Origin: an uncultured Collinsella sp.
GTDB lineage: Bacteria; Actinomycetota; Coriobacteriia; Coriobacteriales; Coriobacteriaceae
DNA length: 8,871 nucleotides
Direction: 5' to 3'
NCBI GenBank assembly: GCA_900554905.1
Contig: USJB01000041.1
Coordinates: 1-8,871 of the forward strand
A program made the position numbers and the translations under genes. The notes beneath the pieces are model-generated. The model was not told the origin of the DNA. It made no database searches and saw only the letters and a list, made by a program, of their open reading frames with translations. Positions 6,506-8,871 of the stretch are shown in pieces (within the stretch, counting starts at the first letter, position 1; each line of letters starts with the position of its first letter).

Positions 6506-7827
6506 TCGACACCGAGCACGTTAAATGCGATACCTGCACTGCCCCCGAGCCCATGGAGCTCGACGCCAGCGACGAGGCTTCGCGCGGCTGGCCCACCGTA
6601 GACATCGAGACCAACCCCTACAAGGCGCATTTCCCGCTCTTCCAGCAGCACCCCGAGATCGCCTTCCTCGATAGCGCCGCCACCGCGCAGCGCCCTGCCT
6701 GTGTGCTCGACGCCGAGCGCGACTTCTATCAGCGCATGAACGCCAACCCCCTGCGCGGCCTGTACTCGCTGTCCGTCGAGGCCACCGACGCCATCGCGAA
6801 GGTCCGCCAACAGATCGCCGACCTCATCGGCGCCGCCCAGGCCAACGAGGTCGTCTTCACCCGCAACACGAGCGAGTCGCTCAACCTGGTCGCCAAGAGC
6901 TTTGCGCCCACGGTGCTGGAGCCCGGCGACGAGGTCGTCATCACCATCATGGAGCACCACTCTAACCTGATCCCGTGGCAGCAGGTCTGCCGCGAAACCG
7001 GCGCCAAGCTCGTCTACCTCTACCCCACTAAGACCGGCCAGCTCATCACCGAGGAGGTTCTTGCCAAGGTTGGTCCCAAGACCAAGATTCTGGCCGTGGG
7101 TCAGGTTTCTAACGTGCTGGGCGTCGAGAACCCGGTCAAGAACCTCGGCAAGCTCGTCCACAAGTACGGCGGCTATCTGGTCGTCGACGGCGCGCAGTCG
7201 CTGCCGCACATGCCGGTCGATGTGGCCGACCTGGGAGCCGACTTCTTTGCCTTTAGCGCACACAAGGCCATGGGCCCCATGGGCATCGGCGTGCTGTGGG
7301 GCAAGATGGACCTGCTCAACGCCATGCCGCCCATGCTCACCGGCGGCGAAATGATCGACTCTGTCACCGAGCAGGACGCCGTCTGGGCGCCCGTCCCCGA
7401 GAAGTTCGAGGCCGGCACGCAGGACGCCGCCGGCATCTTCGCCACGGGCGCGGCACTCGACTACCTGGTCAACACGGTGGGTTACGAGAACATTCAGGCC
7501 CGCGAGCAGGCACTCGTCCACTACCTGATGGGCGAACTCATGCAGCTCGACTTTGTCCAGATCATCGGCTCCATCTATTGGGACAACCACCACGGCGTCG
7601 TGAGCTTTAACGTCAAGGGCATCCACCCGCACGACGTCGCGAGCATCATGGACATGGACGGCGTCTGCATCCGCGCCGGCCACCACTGCGCGCAGCCGCT
7701 GCTTACCTGGCTGGGCGTCGAGAACCTTGCCTGCTGCCGCGCCAGCGTGGCCTTCTACAACGACAAGGCTGACATCGACAAGTTCATCGCAGGACTGCAT
7801 CACGTTTGGAGCACGTTCAATGGGTAA
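6502..7827 (+). CDS. sufS: SufS, group II cysteine desulfurase (PLP-dependent)
   Basis: This 441-residue enzyme converts cysteine to alanine and holds the released sulfur as a persulfide for transfer to SufU. Visible motifs are LDSAATAQRP (56-65; family form LDNAATSQKP), NTSESLNLV (122-130), EHHSNLIPW (151-159), VDGAQSLPH (228-236) and SAHKAMGPMGIGVLWG (252-267), with Lys255 as the PLP Schiff-base lysine. The active-site Cys396 lies in RAGHHCAQPL (391-400), the short loop typical of SufS rather than NifS/IscS. The protein is longer than usual: about 38 residues precede the normal start region (NPYKAHFPLF). This extension is acidic and holds a CDTC pair (Cys9, Cys12). The start is well supported by AGAGGAG and the four-base overlap with sufD, so the extension is probably translated. 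The stop lies inside the sufU start region. Confidence 0.96.
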   Translation: MIDTEHVKCDTCTAPEPMELDASDEASRGWPTVDIETNPYKAHFPLFQQHPEIAFLDSAATAQRPACVLDAERDFYQRMNANPLRGLYSLSVEATDAIAKVRQQIADLIGAAQANEVVFTRNTSESLNLVAKSFAPTVLEPGDEVVITIMEHHSNLIPWQQVCRETGAKLVYLYPTKTGQLITEEVLAKVGPKTKILAVGQVSNVLGVENPVKNLGKLVHKYGGYLVVDGAQSLPHMPVDVADLGADFFAFSAHKAMGPMGIGVLWGKMDLLNAMPPMLTGGEMIDSVTEQDAVWAPVPEKFEAGTQDAAGIFATGAALDYLVNTVGYENIQAREQALVHYLMGELMQLDFVQIIGSIYWDNHHGVVSFNVKGIHPHDVASIMDMDGVCIRAGHHCAQPLLTWLGVENLACCRASVAFYNDKADIDKFIAGLHHVWSTFNG

Positions 7828-8254
7828 TCTGTACACCTCCACCACATTTATGGAGCACAACTCGCACCCCGACTACAAGTACGAGATGGATGCTCCCACG
7901 CACGAGCACGACGGCATCAACCCCAGCTGCGGCGACGAGCTCACCCTGCAGCTGCGCGTCGAGAACGGCGTGATCGAGGAGGCCTCCTTTACCGGCCACG
8001 GCTGCGCCATCAGCCAGGCCAGTGCCGACATCATGGCCGATCTCATCACCGGCGAGACCGTCGAGGAAGCTCGCCGCCTGGCAGAGCTCTTCCTCGCCAT
8101 GATCCGCGGCGAGCAGCTTTCCGAGGAGGACCTGGAAGATCTGGACGAGGCCGCCCAGCTCCAGGACATCTCGCACATGCCCGCCCGCGTCAAGTGCGCC
8201 GAGCTCGCCTGGCGCACCCTCGACGGCATGCTCGAGGGGCGAAATAATCAGTAG
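7820..8254 (+). CDS. sufU: SufU, zinc-dependent sulfurtransferase partner of SufS
   Basis: This 144-residue protein accepts the SufS persulfide and passes sulfur to the SufBCD scaffold; it replaces SufE in Gram-positive bacteria. The zinc-site residues typical of SufU are present: Cys37 and Asp39 in NPSCGD (35-40), Cys62 in GHGCAIS (59-65) and Cys126 in VKCAELAW (124-131). An insertion between the second and third cysteines (EEDLEDLDEAAQLQDI) separates SufU from IscU. The frame is open upstream into sufS, but the ATG at 7820 gives the expected length; it overlaps the last 8 bases of sufS and has TTTGGAG upstream. It is the last gene of the operon and is followed by a terminator. No sufT follows, unlike in many actinobacterial operons. 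Confidence 0.95.
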   Translation: MGNLYTSTTFMEHNSHPDYKYEMDAPTHEHDGINPSCGDELTLQLRVENGVIEEASFTGHGCAISQASADIMADLITGETVEEARRLAELFLAMIRGEQLSEEDLEDLDEAAQLQDISHMPARVKCAELAWRTLDGMLEGRNNQ

Positions 8255-8264
8255 TACTTGTCCC

Positions 8265-8278
8265 AAATCTTAAGATTT
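8265..8278. repeat. 14-bp perfect palindrome after sufU
   Basis: AAATCTTAAGATTT reads the same on both strands and lies between the sufU stop and the terminator stem. It is followed by TTTTG. It could be a small hairpin, a protein-binding site or chance. Ten of its bases (AAATCTTAAG) recur at 2373-2382, just past the rrf2 stop. Confidence 0.4.
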
Positions 8279-8282
8279 TTGT

Positions 8283-8320
8283 TGGCCGAATCGCTTGACA
8301 AGAGTGGTTCGGCCATTTTC
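8283..8320 (+). terminator. Rho-independent terminator of the suf operon
   Basis: TGGCCGAATC (8283-8292) pairs with GGTTCGGCCA (8306-8315): 10 bp including one G:U pair on the plus strand, 13-nt loop, then TTTTCTATT. The G:U pair and the T-run both favour the plus strand; on the minus strand the same stem is followed by A-rich sequence. It begins 28 bases past the sufU stop and touches the stop of the converging transposase gene. Confidence 0.82.
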
Positions 8321-8871
8321 TATTCCGAGAGCTCAGTCTGTGCCTTCACCCGCGCATAAGCGCGCACGATGCGAGAGACGGTACTTTTGCCAATCCCGGT
8401 ATACCGCTCAATCTGGCGCACCGTGAAACCGACATCGTGCAATCCAACAATAACGGTATCACGCTGCGCAGGCGGTGCGTCTTTAACCCCATGGAGCGGA
8501 GCCCCGAGGCTCTTCGCCAACTTGTCGGCAAAGGCGTGGCGTTCCCACTCTGTCTCTTTCATATCGCGCAGCGCCGGTTCGCCGCTGTCGGGCGTCGAAA
8601 GCGAATAGGCAGCAAAGGCCTCGGCAGAACCAAAAAGCTCAAGCACACAAGAAGGATCAGAAAATCCCCTCGCGACATCAGCCGCGTCACCGTCGTAAGC
8701 GCACAAATGCTCCGGAAAGCTGCTCCAGGGATAACGCTCAATGAGACTGATGCCCGCCTCCTGCGGATCGGCGTGAACGGAGCGAATAGCCTCCATCACC
8801 TGCCAGTCGGTATCGAGCGAGCGCCGGTCAAAACGGTTCTGGAACAGATGCCCTGTGCGCCCCGTGCGTTT
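8320..8871 (-). CDS. RAYT/Y1-type (REP-associated) transposase, C-terminal 183 residues (partial)
   Basis: I extended the minus-strand frame past internal GTG/ATG codons to the window edge; it stays open, so the N-terminus (with the expected HUH motif) is missing. Residues 7-14 read GHLFQNRF, matching the Y1_Tnp/RAYT signature GHLFQGR[YF]. There follow VMEAIRSVHADPQEAG (25-40, aligned to the family's ..RYIHLNPV.AG), ERYPWSS (45-51) and VLELFGSAEAFAAY (76-89), all in family order. The C-terminus (about 136-172) looks like a helix-turn-helix (FTVRQIERYTGIGKSTVSRI). RAYTs process REP palindromes through single-strand cleavage by a tyrosine. The usual Tyr of RYIHLNP is Ser31 here, so the protein may be inactive or domesticated. 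The gene converges on suf and ends at the suf terminator. No IS ends are seen. Confidence 0.85.
   Translation of the reverse strand, partial: KRTGRTGHLFQNRFDRRSLDTDWQVMEAIRSVHADPQEAGISLIERYPWSSFPEHLCAYDGDAADVARGFSDPSCVLELFGSAEAFAAYSLSTPDSGEPALRDMKETEWERHAFADKLAKSLGAPLHGVKDAPPAQRDTVIVGLHDVGFTVRQIERYTGIGKSTVSRIVRAYARVKAQTELSE

Noticed and set aside
7727..7819. Upstream extension of the sufU frame into sufS
   Set aside because: It would overlap sufS by about 100 bases in a frame with an atypical Pro/Ala/Ser composition; the start at 7820 gives the expected SufU length.
2961..7860. Long antisense open frames on the minus strand (2961-5045, 5084-6370, 6343-7860) opposite the suf genes
   Set aside because: They lie directly opposite strongly supported suf genes. 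Their Val/Gly/Leu/Asp/His-rich translations are what G/C-biased codon use produces in the antisense frame, and they match no family.
1..8871. CRISPR arrays, tRNA or rRNA genes, riboswitches and complete insertion-sequence ends
   Set aside because: I saw no regularly spaced repeats, cloverleaf-like sequence, rRNA motifs or terminal inverted repeats with target duplications.

Overview
The window looks like chromosomal DNA of a high-GC Gram-positive anaerobe, most likely a gut actinobacterium of the class Coriobacteriia (Collinsella or a relative). This is inferred from several things. Codons are strongly biased to G/C in the third position. There is a complete Gram-positive SUF system that includes SufU. 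One secreted protein carries a sortase-type wall anchor. An AAA-ATPase-like gene and a REP-associated-type transposase, both common accessory genes in such genomes, lie at the edges. No 16S or other marker is present, so the genus is a guess.

Layout. Bases 1-240 (minus) are the 5' end of an AAA-ATPase-like gene that runs off the left edge. Bases 443-2257 (minus) encode a 604-residue secreted, wall-anchored protein with a lysozyme-like head, a long low-complexity acidic stalk and an MPKTG sorting signal; its terminator lies at 371-410. Bases 2397-2828 (minus) encode an IscR-like Rrf2 regulator. A 180-bp divergent control region (2829-3008) separates it from the plus-strand operon sufC-sufB-sufD-sufS-sufU (3009-8254), which ends at a rho-independent terminator (8283-8320). 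Bases 8320-8871 (minus, N-terminus cut by the window edge) encode the C-terminal part of a RAYT/Y1-type transposase.

How it works together. SufS takes sulfur from cysteine and passes it as a persulfide to SufU, and the SufB-SufC-SufD scaffold builds Fe-S clusters using SufC ATP hydrolysis. The divergent Rrf2 protein has three cysteines placed like the cluster ligands of IscR. It probably senses cluster status and controls the operon through a TTAGTC/GACTAA inverted repeat that overlaps the likely sufC -35 box. The five suf genes are packed with 12-bp, 1-bp, 4-bp and 8-bp junctions and are almost certainly co-transcribed and translationally coupled.

No clearly new multi-gene system is visible. 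The points most worth a second look are the repeat architecture of the suf/rrf2 control region, short elements shared between the two ends of the suf operon, a SufS N-terminal extension with a CxxC pair, the apparent loss of the catalytic tyrosine in the RAYT protein, and the lysozyme-like/sortase-anchored surface protein with its own cluster of GTTGTTG repeats.
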